From Porphyridium purpureum (taxonomy: Eukaryota; Rhodophyta; Bangiophyceae; Porphyridiales; Porphyridiaceae): a stretch of 64,000 bases of DNA. This document shows, in pieces, positions 10,503-20,158 of the stretch. Each line of letters starts with the position of its first letter. The stretch's first letter is position 1. The stretch lies in contig VRMN01000007.1 in assembly GCA_008690995.1 (NCBI GenBank), positions 434,001-498,000 of the forward strand. The letters run 5' to 3'. The position numbers were made by a program, and so were the translations under genes. Below the pieces are notes generated by a model. That model saw only the letters and a list, made by a program, of their open reading frames with translations, had not been told where the DNA came from and ran no database searches.

Positions 10503-11805
10503 CTAGAAAGAGAAGATGGCGAGTGGTACTTTGCAGACCAAATCACGGCATCTTTCATCGCTACACTTTGAGATATGGTTTCTCATCTCGTGCTCGATTG
10601 GGTGAAAGACAGAGATGACTTTTCCGGCAGACTCAAATAATGGAAGTCCGCGACAGAGGAATGTCTATTAATTAAATGCATAGGTATTTCGAAATGTTTT
10701 CGATCATGGTGAGGTGGTTGATGTGTATTGGTGTACGAGCAAGTAGAATTTGGCGGACAACAAGGCAGACGGCCACAAAGATGATCGCTTCGTGTCAATG
10801 ATGCAAAGTTAACATCTTTCGCGACCTTACGGGAAACCTACAGAGTCTGGCCTAGTACAAAACACGCTCAGCAAAACGGACGAATGGCGAATATGAGTAA
10901 TCATCGGACAGAATGACATGGATTGTGACGACTGTTTATTAGTACGCACAAATTTGGTTCAATTTGTACGTAGCTTTGGTGGAGCAAGAAAACGATTGAC
11001 AAGGTACATAGATTAGATTGTGAACTGGCACAAAAGTGCGAAGCCTTACTTTCCGGAGACGGTGCGTGAGCGCCAATTAAATTGGAAATGAATGTCTTCC
11101 TAGGGAGTCTTTTCGCTGGCGCTCTCTCAGCATCTATGGAAAAGGCGTTGGATCAATATTGATTGTTTGATACGATTCGGTGGTAAACATTGCGTTCCGC
11201 TCCTCCAGAAATTCGGTCGATCAAGATCGACACGGTGCATCAAGTTTTAGGCAACCTTTCGGCTCCTTGGAAAAAAGGAAGGACGCGATTTGACCCATTC
11301 AACCATCAATGGACCGTCCAGTTCTTTCAATAATAATAAATTACATTCTCATTGCTCCAATAGGAGTGACACTTGAAGGCAATGATCAGGTTGCGGTTAC
11401 CGGATGTTGTACGACTTTGGGTTTCGTTTTGGATTTTGCATTTGTGACTGTTTGCATTGTAATGAGCACGAATTTCGGTGCGGTACTTTGTTTCGCACGA
11501 GGTTGACCGCAAGGTATATTGCGGTTGCTCAGAATGGCATTTATTTAGAATCTTTGGCAAGAAATGATTCCGGTGAAGGAATTTACGAATCTTTTTTGCT
11601 CCGACTCCAGCAGAGCTGGGACAATGAAACGAAGAAAGCTCAGGCCCATTCGGAAAGGAAGAGTTTCGCGGAGAGTTCAGGGTAAAGACAAGAAAGAGGA
11701 GAAGGAATGGTGAAGAGCACAAGACTTTAATTGGTGGATATTACAGTCGTCGGGATACTTCAGTTGGGTAGCACGAAACTTATTGATTAGACCCAGGTCT
11801 GAACG
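10503..11805. other. Intergenic tract, nothing recognised
   Basis: The tract is AT-richer than the genes around it. Its open frames are short and overlap on both strands, with no motif. Confidence 0.45.
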
Positions 11806-12099
11806 TGGAAAGTTGCCCGTCCCACTCGTCGATGGGCGTGCGGAAGGGCGAGTGCGAACATACCGGGACGTCGTGGCGGGGATTCAGCGGGTGTGATGTG
11901 ATGTGACTCGACTAGCGTCCCGCCGGATGCCGATGTGACGTGACTCGATGTGGTCAGATTGCATCAACAAGGGCCCGACGGGCGTCTATATAGTGGGTGC
12001 GGTCGCGCAGAGATGGCAGACGAATAAGCCTAGAAAAAAAAGGGAACAGCTAAGGGGAATAGTAAAAGGGTTCTTCGTTGATCGCGAACAGAAAACCCA
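11806..12099. mobile_element. LTR-like repeat, solo copy (294 bp)
   Basis: It is about 95% identical by eye to 49454-49750, which adjoins the copia fossil on the minus strand. Both copies begin TGGAAAG and end CCCA, giving the TG...CA form of LTR ends, and both carry a TATATAG box near the middle. The copies differ mainly in a purine-rich A/G stretch. No pol remnant lies next to this copy, so it is most simply a solo LTR. The high identity suggests this family moved more recently than the decay of the pol fossils alone implies. Confidence 0.7.
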
Positions 12100-13203
12100 C
12101 GCTGAAGACTTTCGCGTCTTGGGTTTGTTGGACAGTCGGACCTTCTACCTCTTTCACGCCATTTCTGCACGCACACAGACTAGCTCCTTTGTGCCGCCAA
12201 GAAACTCGCGGGAGTAGTCTTTCCATGAGCTGTGTGTTCTGTGGTTTTTCGGTCCGACGTTCTGAGTCATTTGTAGTGCTCCACTGTTCTGGATCTTGTA
12301 TCGAGTTGCAGTATTCGATTCACTCCGAACACTTTTCTTTACCCTGCTCCAGTATTCGCGCAGGACTGCCGAGGACAGACCACTGTTCCACCTCGATCAC
12401 TGAGCGAGGCACATGCCCGCGAAGGCGGCGAGATTCTGCGCACCCAGTTCTTTCGGCTGCCACCCGGAGATTCAGCAACGGGCACTGTACCTTCGACGGA
12501 AATGCGTAATTTTTCAGGTGAAGCGGAAACGGCCGCATCCAACGGGAGCAATGGACGAAGCGCGTGCAGTCCGTTGGTGTTGCGTTGCGTGTCGGCACGG
12601 TGCTGCTGCTGCTGCTGCTCGGGTTTCGCGAGGTTTGTACGTGATATAGATCCACAGCAGACGTATTACAGATTGGCCTGCTGCTCACAGTTCTCACAGG
12701 TGGTAGTGGAGGGGAGACGGAAAGATATAGGAGAGAGAAAAAGTCAGAGCCAGAGAAACACGAAGGAGACATTGGACGAGGGAAGACATTGTGAAGGTGC
12801 CGCTCCTTACATCGAGGGAGAAAGCTTCCTCTTCACCGTTGCTTCGTGCTTGGGTCGGCCTCTCTTCCACGGAAGGGATGGTTGTTGCGGCTGGTAAAAG
12901 TGATACTTAGCGTGAGAGTCATCGTGGTGCGTGGATCGGGCGGTTGAGTGGATAGCTAGCAGGCGAGGAACAGGGGCGGCACGTGATCGATAGACGTGGC
13001 GAACGGGGAGAATTTGTTATCCATTTTCAGTTGGTGGTGCAGGGCAGGCATTGTGGGTGAAAAAGGGAAAGGAGCAGCACAAAAAGAAGACAGAAAAGGA
13101 CACGGGATTGAAGGCCGGTTGCTGGACTTCTTCATCGCTGCAGCGTATTTTGGGCTCTTCGGGTGCTTGCCGTGGATTTCGGAGCAAGAAGAGCGTCGAG
13201 GAA
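12100..13203. other. 5' flank of the cNMP-dehydrogenase gene
   Basis: A (TGC)n run is at about 12600-12622. An ACTGTACC motif near 12485 is the reverse of the GTACAGT motif seen upstream of several genes here. The dehydrogenase frame stays open upstream from 13204 to a TTG at 13051 without another ATG, so a spliced or longer 5' exon cannot be excluded. Confidence 0.4.
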
Positions 13204-14823
13204 ATGGAGAACGTGTCGCTGTATATGAAAAAGTTTCAGCGCCAGGCAAAGCTGAGCGATGCTGTGATCGAGCAGTTGATGGGCGCGCTGGAAGGTCCAC
13301 TCAGCTTCGTGACTGGGCAGGTGGTGTTTGAGCAGGGCGTGCAGGACGGGTACATGTATATTGTGGGGCATGGCGAGATTGTTGCCGTGGTCAAGGAGCC
13401 GGCCGCTGAAGATGACAAGGAGGGGTCCATGCACGGGCCGCTCAAACGGCGCTCAACGTATTTTGACGTGTTGCCTGCTTCCGGATCGGATGGAAATGCA
13501 GATCAAGAGCCAGCATCGCGCGTGCTGCGCACGTTCGGACCGGCAGATAGCACTGGATTTTCGTCTTTGATTGAGCGCCGCCCACATTCGGCCACTGTGG
13601 TGTGTGCCACCGATTCTACCCTGTGGCGGCTGGGAAGCGCCGCGTTTGAGGCAGTGCTGGCGGACCCGGTCGTGGCCAGGCACTTCTTGGCATCCCTCTC
13701 GGCGATGCTGCAGGCTCTGCGACATGACTACTTTGGTCTTGCGCTCGAGTTCCAGGAAGACCGACCGGAGCACTATGTGGCCAGCGGCCAATCGCTTTCG
13801 ATCCTTGTGTTTGATTCAAGGAGCTATTGGACTGACTCGTTCCGGCCCATGCTGGAGCAGTCTGAGTTGCACTCGCACTGGAAGATTGAGTTTGAAGAGA
13901 GCCGGCTTAGCGAGAGCACGGTGCAGCTGGCTGCAGGCTACAAGGTGGTGTGCTGTTTCGTGAATGATCTTGTGAACGCGAAAGTGATGAACATTCTCAA
14001 GGCGCTCAACGTGGAGATGGTGGCGATGCGCTGTGCTGGGTATGACAACGTGGACCTTGCAGAAGCAGACAAGCTTGGTATCACGGTCGCCCGCGTGCCT
14101 GCGTACTCGCCCAATGCCGTGGCCGAGCACGCCGTGGCGTTGCTCATGACTTTGAACCGCAAGACACATATTGCGTTCAACCGCGTGCGCGACGGCAACT
14201 TTTTGCTGGACGGACTGGCTGGGTTTGACATGAAGGGCATTGTGGTGGGCGTGGTCGGCACGGGCAAAATCGGTCAGCATTTCATTGAAATCATGCTGGG
14301 CTTTGGTTGCAAAGTGTTGTGCTACGATGCGTATCAAGCACCGAGCCTCAAGGATCGCTCCGGGGTCACGTACACCGATATGGACACGCTGCTTTCTCAG
14401 AGCCGGGTCGTGTCGCTGCACTTGCCGCTGCTCGAGTCCACGAAGAATATGATCTCCACAAAGCAGCTCGAAAGTATGCCAAAGGGCGCGCTGCTGATCA
14501 ACACATCGCGCGGAGGGCTTGTGGACACAGAGGCGCTCATCCGGTCGCTCAAGGCGGGGCACCTGGGTGGCGCGGGCCTCGACGTGTACAGCAACGAGTC
14601 TGGATACTTTTTCGAGAACTGGAGCATGCGCGGGCCCATTCAGGATGACGACTTGAGCCGACTGATGAGCTTTAATAACGTGCTCATCACCAGCCACCAG
14701 GCCTTCCTCACGACCGACGCTCTCGACACCATATGCAGGGTGACGCTGTCAAATATCAAGGACTTTCAGTCTGGCAACATCATGCACACGTGTGAGAACA
14801 GCATCAATTCACCGCTCAAGTAA
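13204..14823 (+). CDS. Cyclic-nucleotide-binding domain fused to D-lactate-dehydrogenase-type enzyme
   Basis: This 539-residue protein would reduce a 2-oxoacid such as pyruvate to the D-2-hydroxyacid with NADH. Residues of about 15-195 form a cNMP-binding beta-roll: the FVTGQVVFEQG and YIVGHGEIV strands, then RVLRTFGPADSTGFSSLI followed by RRPHSATV in the place of the phosphate-binding cassette. A linker leads into a complete D-isomer-specific 2-hydroxyacid dehydrogenase (about 215-530). That domain has the nucleotide motif VGTGKIG (about 350-356) and the catalytic triad Arg436 (NTSRGG), Glu465 (DVYSNE) and His498 (TSHQA). The R-E spacing of 29 residues is the classical one. Free-standing D-LDHs are about 330 residues, so the N-terminal module is an addition. 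Control by cAMP or cGMP is inference. The start is the first ATG in a frame that is open further upstream. Confidence 0.88.
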   Translation: MENVSLYMKKFQRQAKLSDAVIEQLMGALEGPLSFVTGQVVFEQGVQDGYMYIVGHGEIVAVVKEPAAEDDKEGSMHGPLKRRSTYFDVLPASGSDGNADQEPASRVLRTFGPADSTGFSSLIERRPHSATVVCATDSTLWRLGSAAFEAVLADPVVARHFLASLSAMLQALRHDYFGLALEFQEDRPEHYVASGQSLSILVFDSRSYWTDSFRPMLEQSELHSHWKIEFEESRLSESTVQLAAGYKVVCCFVNDLVNAKVMNILKALNVEMVAMRCAGYDNVDLAEADKLGITVARVPAYSPNAVAEHAVALLMTLNRKTHIAFNRVRDGNFLLDGLAGFDMKGIVVGVVGTGKIGQHFIEIMLGFGCKVLCYDAYQAPSLKDRSGVTYTDMDTLLSQSRVVSLHLPLLESTKNMISTKQLESMPKGALLINTSRGGLVDTEALIRSLKAGHLGGAGLDVYSNESGYFFENWSMRGPIQDDDLSRLMSFNNVLITSHQAFLTTDALDTICRVTLSNIKDFQSGNIMHTCENSINSPLK

Positions 14824-15019
14824 GTTTCGCTGTGCGCTTGCACGATAGCTTGTTATGGGAAAAGTTTACCCGACCTCTGAAAACATGACCTTGAACTTTT
14901 ATGATGAATGCACGAACCCAAACACGACAAAACATTTTGGGAAAGCCGGGCACGTTCTCTTTTACTCTACTTTTACGTTCCCTTGCCGCTCCAATTCCAC
15001 AAGCCATCCTCGGCGACTC

Positions 15020-15538
15020 CTAAACCTCGACCTTCTCGAGCGCGTCATCGTCCCTGCGGTGTTCCTCGAGCGACGAGTCGGCTCGCATCTCTGCGGGCTC
15101 GTCCACGTCCTTCTGCTGGTTATGACGCTCGAACACGACGCGCTTGACGTCGTCCGGCGACACGATACCACGCGACACGAGGCAGTTGAAGCACCACATG
15201 ATCGCCGCGAAGAAAGCCACCCACGAAAAGTAGTACACGTTACCCACAGCAAAGTCTGAGGTGGTGAACGGCACGGTCACCGTCCACCACAGCACCATGA
15301 AGCCAGACACGTAAGCGTCAAACTTGTCCGCGAGGTCCTCCTTGAACTTGTACAGCGCAAAGTACGCGGCGGAAATCACAAACGAAATCACCCCCGACGC
15401 CAGCGCCCACCCAATCCGGCCCGTGCAGTTATCAAGGTTGCTACAAAAGTCGGCCACGCTGCCAAACTCGATCAGCGACGCCACGGCCAAAATCAGCGTG
15501 TACAGCTGCAGCTTGGCCTTAACCGATAGGTCCATCAT
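15020..15538 (-). CDS. Four-helix MARVEL-like membrane protein
   Basis: This 172-residue protein starts at tandem ATGs. Four hydrophobic segments lie at about 12-31, 42-65, 75-97 and 101-122, each containing polar or aromatic residues. The loop between helices 1 and 2 has two Cys (FCSNLDNC). The last 45 residues are hydrophilic and mostly acidic (DEPAE, EEHRRDDD). The topology suggests both ends in the cytosol. This matches MARVEL or Nce102-type tetraspan proteins of membrane microdomains and vesicle traffic, but on topology rather than on a diagnostic motif. It converges with the upstream dehydrogenase, with 196 bp between the stops. Confidence 0.7.
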   Translation of the reverse strand: MMDLSVKAKLQLYTLILAVASLIEFGSVADFCSNLDNCTGRIGWALASGVISFVISAAYFALYKFKEDLADKFDAYVSGFMVLWWTVTVPFTTSDFAVGNVYYFSWVAFFAAIMWCFNCLVSRGIVSPDDVKRVVFERHNQQKDVDEPAEMRADSSLEEHRRDDDALEKVEV

Positions 15539-16796
15539 CTTGTCTGTCCTCAGGCCTTCCTCTTCACTTTACCTCAACGCGTCTGTCTCCAAACCTTTCA
15601 CACAGCGTCCACCCTCTCTTCACTCACTCCCGCAACGCTCTCTCTCTCTCTCGCCGCCCAAAAAAAAAAAAAAAGGTGAAGACACCATCAACCCACACCG
15701 AGTTATACTGCTCGTGGCTTTGGTCTCCTCCGTCGCTTCCACGCACCTGAGAACCTCCCACACAACCATCACTCGCAAGTGTCAGATTTTACCTCACGCA
15801 CTCATTTAGTAACTCATCGACGTACGTCCATGGCCGCTGATTCTCCCATTCCAAAAGTGCCAACATGCTCCCAGCTCACCACCACCACCACGCGTGCGAC
15901 TTGTCTTTGACCCATCACGCTCTTGCGCTCTTTCTCTAGGGCTATTATTCCTACCTTCTCCCCTCTCTCTCCCCTCTCCAATTCCTCCCATGCTGTCCCC
16001 CAATCCAAAAAAGCAACAAAGCGAGCTCCAAAATACGCGCCGAAAATGCGCCCAATAAAAAAAGTGCAACAGACAAACCACCAAAAAGAGCCAAAATATC
16101 ACAAAACAGGCATATTCTACTATGTTTCTCATCCATACTTGAAACCGAAACCAAAGCGAACAGTCACTTTTTTTTTGGGGCGTGAGATTATTGCCACTGC
16201 TCACCCGGTGTAGTATAGAAAAGTAACGCCACTTCAGTAGAAGCGACGCCAGCCGTAGCAAGAAAAGAAGGGGCGTTACGTGGCGCGTGCATGGAGAGAG
16301 AGGTACAGTGGGTTCATGTAGGGTACTGTTGTTTTGTTTCGGGGGATGATGGTAGAGGTGGTGGGTGTGTCAGTGTGCAGGGGCTGCGAGAGAGTCGTGG
16401 CCATGACATGCCATGAGAAGGTCCCGAGATTGGAACGGTACGGGTGTCCACGGATTTGTCGAGAGGTACATGTGCGAACGGCGCGACAAGAATCGATGGT
16501 CGGATGCGATGTTCAGGTTGTAGTGCGGTGACCAAGACCTGTTCCAAGACACGCGCACACGCGGACTGCTCATGGGACACAGATTGAGAGAGATACCGGG
16601 AAGTGCTGACTGCGTTTCGTTAGGTAGTTATATGTATGGTGAGCTGGAAGGGTTATGGAATGTGCCGGCAAAGAGCGAAAAGGATAATCATGTGGCTGAC
16701 GCAATCTGGAGAGGTGGGTGACGACGCAGGATGATGAAGCCCGCTTGTCCTTGGGCGTGTTCGCGGTCAACTCAAAGAAGCGCTGGGCCTGCGATG
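15539..16796. other. Intergenic tract with low-complexity runs
   Basis: It contains CT-rich stretches (about 15634-15656), a poly-A run (about 15660-15675), and a GGTACAGTG motif at 16302-16310. No gene is supported. Confidence 0.45.
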
Positions 16797-17309
16797 CTAT
16801 CGATGCGTCTGCTGTGCTGGCCGAGTCATATTCGGGGCCGGCGTGTGGCCGCATATTCTGGCAAACGCGTCCGGGTACAAGGCTCTTTCGCGCGCCATTT
16901 TGCGGCGCTGGCTTGGACATGGACAGCACGGAGAGTCTCGGTCAATGCTTTCGTCGTCCAGCTCCGGAATGGGTGCCAGTGACGACTGGAATTTCGGCGG
17001 CCTGCAGTATTCTAGGTCTTTGGGATTCGAATCAATGACATGGAACAGCAATTCGCACGCGCCGGCAGACGTCTCGCTCGTATCCTTGTTTACGACGCAG
17101 CATGGCGGCGTCTTGGAAACCTGCCCAGCCATGAGTTGGCTCGCGGCCGCCCCCGTGTGCGGCTTCGTTGGACGTCCGCTCGGCATCTTTGTTGCCATTT
17201 CAGCCGCGAAACCCTTGCGCTTCTCACCTGGCGCGCCATTCAGCGAAGGGAGACCGTGCGTAACAAATTTATGGTCGCGCGGCAGCCCTTCTCCGCCTGT
17301 GCTCACCAT
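16797..17309 (-). CDS. Paralog A of an unassigned small-protein family (ELKF/IPEL domain)
   Basis: This 170-residue ORF starts at ATG. Its core at 80-120 reads ETSAGACELLFHVID, then PKDLEY, then LAPIPELDDE. The core matches paralog B residue for residue at many positions, and paralogs C and D more loosely. After the core comes an acidic patch, a Cys cluster (SPCCPC) and a basic tail (QRRKMARER). There is no signal peptide or membrane segment. I do not recognise the family. Preservation of the core in four ORFs on both strands argues that the frame is real. The N-terminal 75 residues are Ser/Thr/Pro-rich and not shared. Confidence 0.55.
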   Translation of the reverse strand: MVSTGGEGLPRDHKFVTHGLPSLNGAPGEKRKGFAAEMATKMPSGRPTKPHTGAAASQLMAGQVSKTPPCCVVNKDTSETSAGACELLFHVIDSNPKDLEYCRPPKFQSSLAPIPELDDESIDRDSPCCPCPSQRRKMARERALYPDAFARICGHTPAPNMTRPAQQTHR

Positions 17310-18781
17310 GATATCGATTCTCTCAAGCTAATGTATCTCTTCAACGCTCCCGCGCCTCTTCCTCGAGCTTGCTTTGTATTCCTTAGTACCAACTGCGAGG
17401 AATGACGTCTTTGAACGCCAAGCGCCACACCGCCCTTTATCGTCACCCCGAACTTCTGCGCGAACGGGTCGAGCTTCATCGTCTGCCACGCAAGCGGCCG
17501 CGACGCCTGTAAATAGTCACGGTAACAATCCTAAAGCTTTCGTTGTCGTTCCGCTCCGTCGCGGCATGCGTTGCCTCATCACCATCTCACATGCAAGCGT
17601 TCACTTTCCGTGTACGCGAACCAGCACGGCAATGGACGCAACCTCTCGGTATCGACAAGAAGACCCTCAACATACATACATGCACACACACGCGCGTTTC
17701 ATGACCTCACGGGTCGTGAAAGTCCTGATCCACGTCATAAAATGTGTCGCGTGCATTTCACCGCGTGGAGTATTCCAACCCTCGCCCCGCCAATCCCTCT
17801 ACTCCTTTCCAACCTTGCAGACACGCGAATCATTCCGTATCTCTACCGCCGCCGCGTCCTTCTTCTTTATGCTCGGTTCCACGCATCATCTATCGATAGA
17901 TGCGTCAATCGAGCGTGGCAATCATGATGAATCAGACAGAGCCAAGATCTATCGCCGATGACCCGACTTGCATCATGCCTTACAAAAACATGCACCTTCT
18001 TAGATACACTTGCACCCGTGTATGAACCGTCCGTGTAAGTAGGCGTATCATGCACACGTCATCGTGAACACTGACTGTAACCGGTCCGTCGAAATGAAGA
18101 TTTGGTTTATGGAGTATGTACAGTGCGTACTGTTTCAACATCACTGAGATGCGTGAGAAGCGGCAGTTCGGTTACCGGGATAACGGTTTAACGGGTAACC
18201 GATAACCGGAGAGAAGCGCGGCTGAGAACGGCATGTGACTTGTGTGTCAGGCTGCTAGTGTTGGAGAGCGGCAAACGCTCGAAGAAAGAGCTGTCTGTTG
18301 GAACATCCGCCATGCGTCGAGCTGCTCCATTCAGAGCTTGGCCGCAGTGGCAATGGACACAGAATGAGTGTGACTTTGGGGGAAAAGGGTTAACGTGTCG
18401 TGTTGGTCCGGCACGCTTCTCCTGGGTGGGCGGCTCACGTCGGCGGAGCGCGATTTCTGAACTCGTCTTTTGCGTGGTGCACTGTACTTTGTTACAATTC
18501 GTGCGGTTGCAGGGTGTACAGTGGTTTGAGGCGATGTCTTCTTTTCGGTGGCGCGCCAGTGTCGCTCACATGAAAGTACCGAGAGATTGGGGAGATGGAG
18601 AGGCTGGCAGGCACGTGTGATGATGACGATGACGTAATGTGACTACATGAAAGAGCCGAAAAATGGTACTCTGGCGGTGCTCGACTTGAAAAACGGCTGG
18701 GATGCTGTGCGTGTCCAGGCAGCCGGGTTGCACGACGCAGCAGGCGGAGGCGCACATTTCGCGCTCGTGCCATGAACAGAG
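17310..18781. other. Intergenic between paralogs A and B
   Basis: TGTACAGTG motifs lie at 18117-18125 and 18515-18523. A TAACGGGTAACCGATAACCGG cluster lies at about 18180-18210. The open frames overlap each other and have no motif. Confidence 0.4.
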
Positions 18782-19501
18782 ATGAGGCGCCGGTTTTGGG
18801 TTTGTCTCTCGGTGTGGAATGGAAGTTGCGATAGGCCACTGTACGTGTGCTCAAGGCCGTTGGGGTATGCGCGTATAAGCATGAGCTTCGTACTCTGTCC
18901 ATGTCGTGCGATGGAATGGACAAGCGGACGACAAGGCGAAACAGAGCGAGAGAATGTGTCCATAGAGGTGGCAGATATGGGACGGAGTCACGACGGGATG
19001 TGCAACGAATTCAAAGATATTGCTGAAGGAAACAAGCTTTGTAGCCGAATCGAAAGCGAGTTAAGTTTTGCGCGCGAGCCTTCTGTCCACACTGGTCAAG
19101 ACGACACAAGCAACCGCAACAATCGTCGTGCGGACCTGCAAGACTTTCGAAGGGCAGCCAGTCGCCTGGGTGCCAAGTCACAGGTGGAAAGGAACCAAGT
19201 CACCTTGACAGAAATAGAAATGCCTCTGACGACTGCTCACGTGCGTAATTCTGCTGCGCCTCCATCATCCAGCTTGCGGCACGAGACGTCAGCTGTCTCG
19301 TGCGAGCTCAAGTTCCACGTGCTCGATATTAGTCCCAAAGACTTGGAATACGGCGTCTCGTTTAAGTTCGAGACCACGCTACCTGCAATTCCAGAACTGG
19401 ACGAGGATAGCTCCGGCCCAGAGTCGCCGTGCAGGCTATGTGTCTGCCGCCGATGCACGCGCAGCCGCGCAAGGATTGCCGCAGGCTTTAGCTCGAAATG
19501 A
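18782..19501 (+). CDS. Paralog B of the ELKF/IPEL family
   Basis: This is a 239-residue frame from an ATG. Several later Met codons (residues 34, 44, 66, 73) could be the true start, because only the C-terminal 75 residues are shared with the paralogs. The core at 169-208 reads TSAVSCELKFHVLD, then SPKDLEY, then TLPAIPELDED. It is followed by SPCRLCVCRRC and a basic Arg/Ser stretch, the same layout as paralog A. The middle part is charged and probably disordered or helical (about 75-150). It converges with paralog C, with 369 bp between the stops. Function unknown. Confidence 0.55.
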   Translation: MRRRFWVCLSVWNGSCDRPLYVCSRPLGYARISMSFVLCPCRAMEWTSGRQGETERENVSIEVADMGRSHDGMCNEFKDIAEGNKLCSRIESELSFAREPSVHTGQDDTSNRNNRRADLQDFRRAASRLGAKSQVERNQVTLTEIEMPLTTAHVRNSAAPPSSSLRHETSAVSCELKFHVLDISPKDLEYGVSFKFETTLPAIPELDEDSSGPESPCRLCVCRRCTRSRARIAAGFSSK

Positions 19502-19870
19502 CGCAGGCGATTGCTACGACTGGTGCGTTTGTCCTTGACGTGTAACACAGGTTGAAGTTACGGTCTGCGGCAACTCTGACATGGACGACAAGTAGCCTGT
19601 GCCGTGTTCTTCCCAAGGTCCTTGGCGACAAGGTAGCAAGGCGGCATCTTGGTGCATCTCATATATAATTAACGCTCCAAATTTTTGCATGTGGGGACCA
19701 CGCGACTGCCCGTACGACAATCGGTGCTGGAGTCTGTACCAACTAGGCGTAAAATGAATACGTGATGTTCAGAATGATCCATGACGTTTCATGTTGACTT
19801 TTTGGTTCATTCGAGTGAGTTGGAACAAGTCGAGAAGCTATATATTGAAGTTTAGCTGATGGCATGATAT
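19502..19870. other. Short intergenic between convergent paralogs B and C
   Basis: No motif was recognised. The 3' ends of both genes must lie here. Confidence 0.4.
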
Positions 19871-20158
19871 TCAGGCCTGGCTGGTGTGCCCCCTTGTCAT
19901 TGGTTTTCGTGGACGTGCCTTGATGGTACTGTTGGGGCACAACCAAGCGCATGGCCTCCCACATTCCTCAGCGTGGTCTTCAGTCTCTTCAGGAATGGCC
20001 GGTAGCGTAGGAACAAAGTGCTTGATGCTCCTGCTTGGACCGGTCTGGATCTTTGGCAGCTGCTCCAGGCAGCGAAACTTGAGCTCCCAGGCGCATGCGT
20101 TTGTTTTTTGCTGCGCGTTCTCCGAAGAAAGAGTGTCAGACAGCGCGTGCGCGGCCAT
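19871..20158 (-). CDS. Paralog C of the ELKF/IPEL family (short form)
   Basis: This 95-residue ORF has a clean ATG and is little more than the shared domain. KTNACAWELKFRCLEQLPK (19-36) is followed by KHFVPTLPAIPEETED (46-61), then Cys residues (EECGRPC, LCP) and a basic tail. It is closest to paralog D. The two also align at the DNA level across the core, which points to a fairly recent duplication. Because it is so short it helps mark the minimal domain. Confidence 0.55.
   Translation of the reverse strand: MAAHALSDTLSSENAQQKTNACAWELKFRCLEQLPKIQTGPSRSIKHFVPTLPAIPEETEDHAEECGRPCAWLCPNSTIKARPRKPMTRGHTSQA

Noticed and set aside
12502-12897. 131-codon frame with a Cys run
   Set aside because: The Cys run is just the (TGC)n repeat; no other feature supports coding.
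13816-14697. 293-codon open frame on the minus strand
   Set aside because: It is exactly antisense to the well-supported dehydrogenase. His/Arg-rich composition is what the complement of that coding sequence gives, and it has no motif.
15806-16261. 151-codon minus-strand frame with a hydrophobic stretch
   Set aside because: The hydrophobic part comes from poly-A/T-rich DNA, the tail is low-complexity, and nothing supports a start or function.
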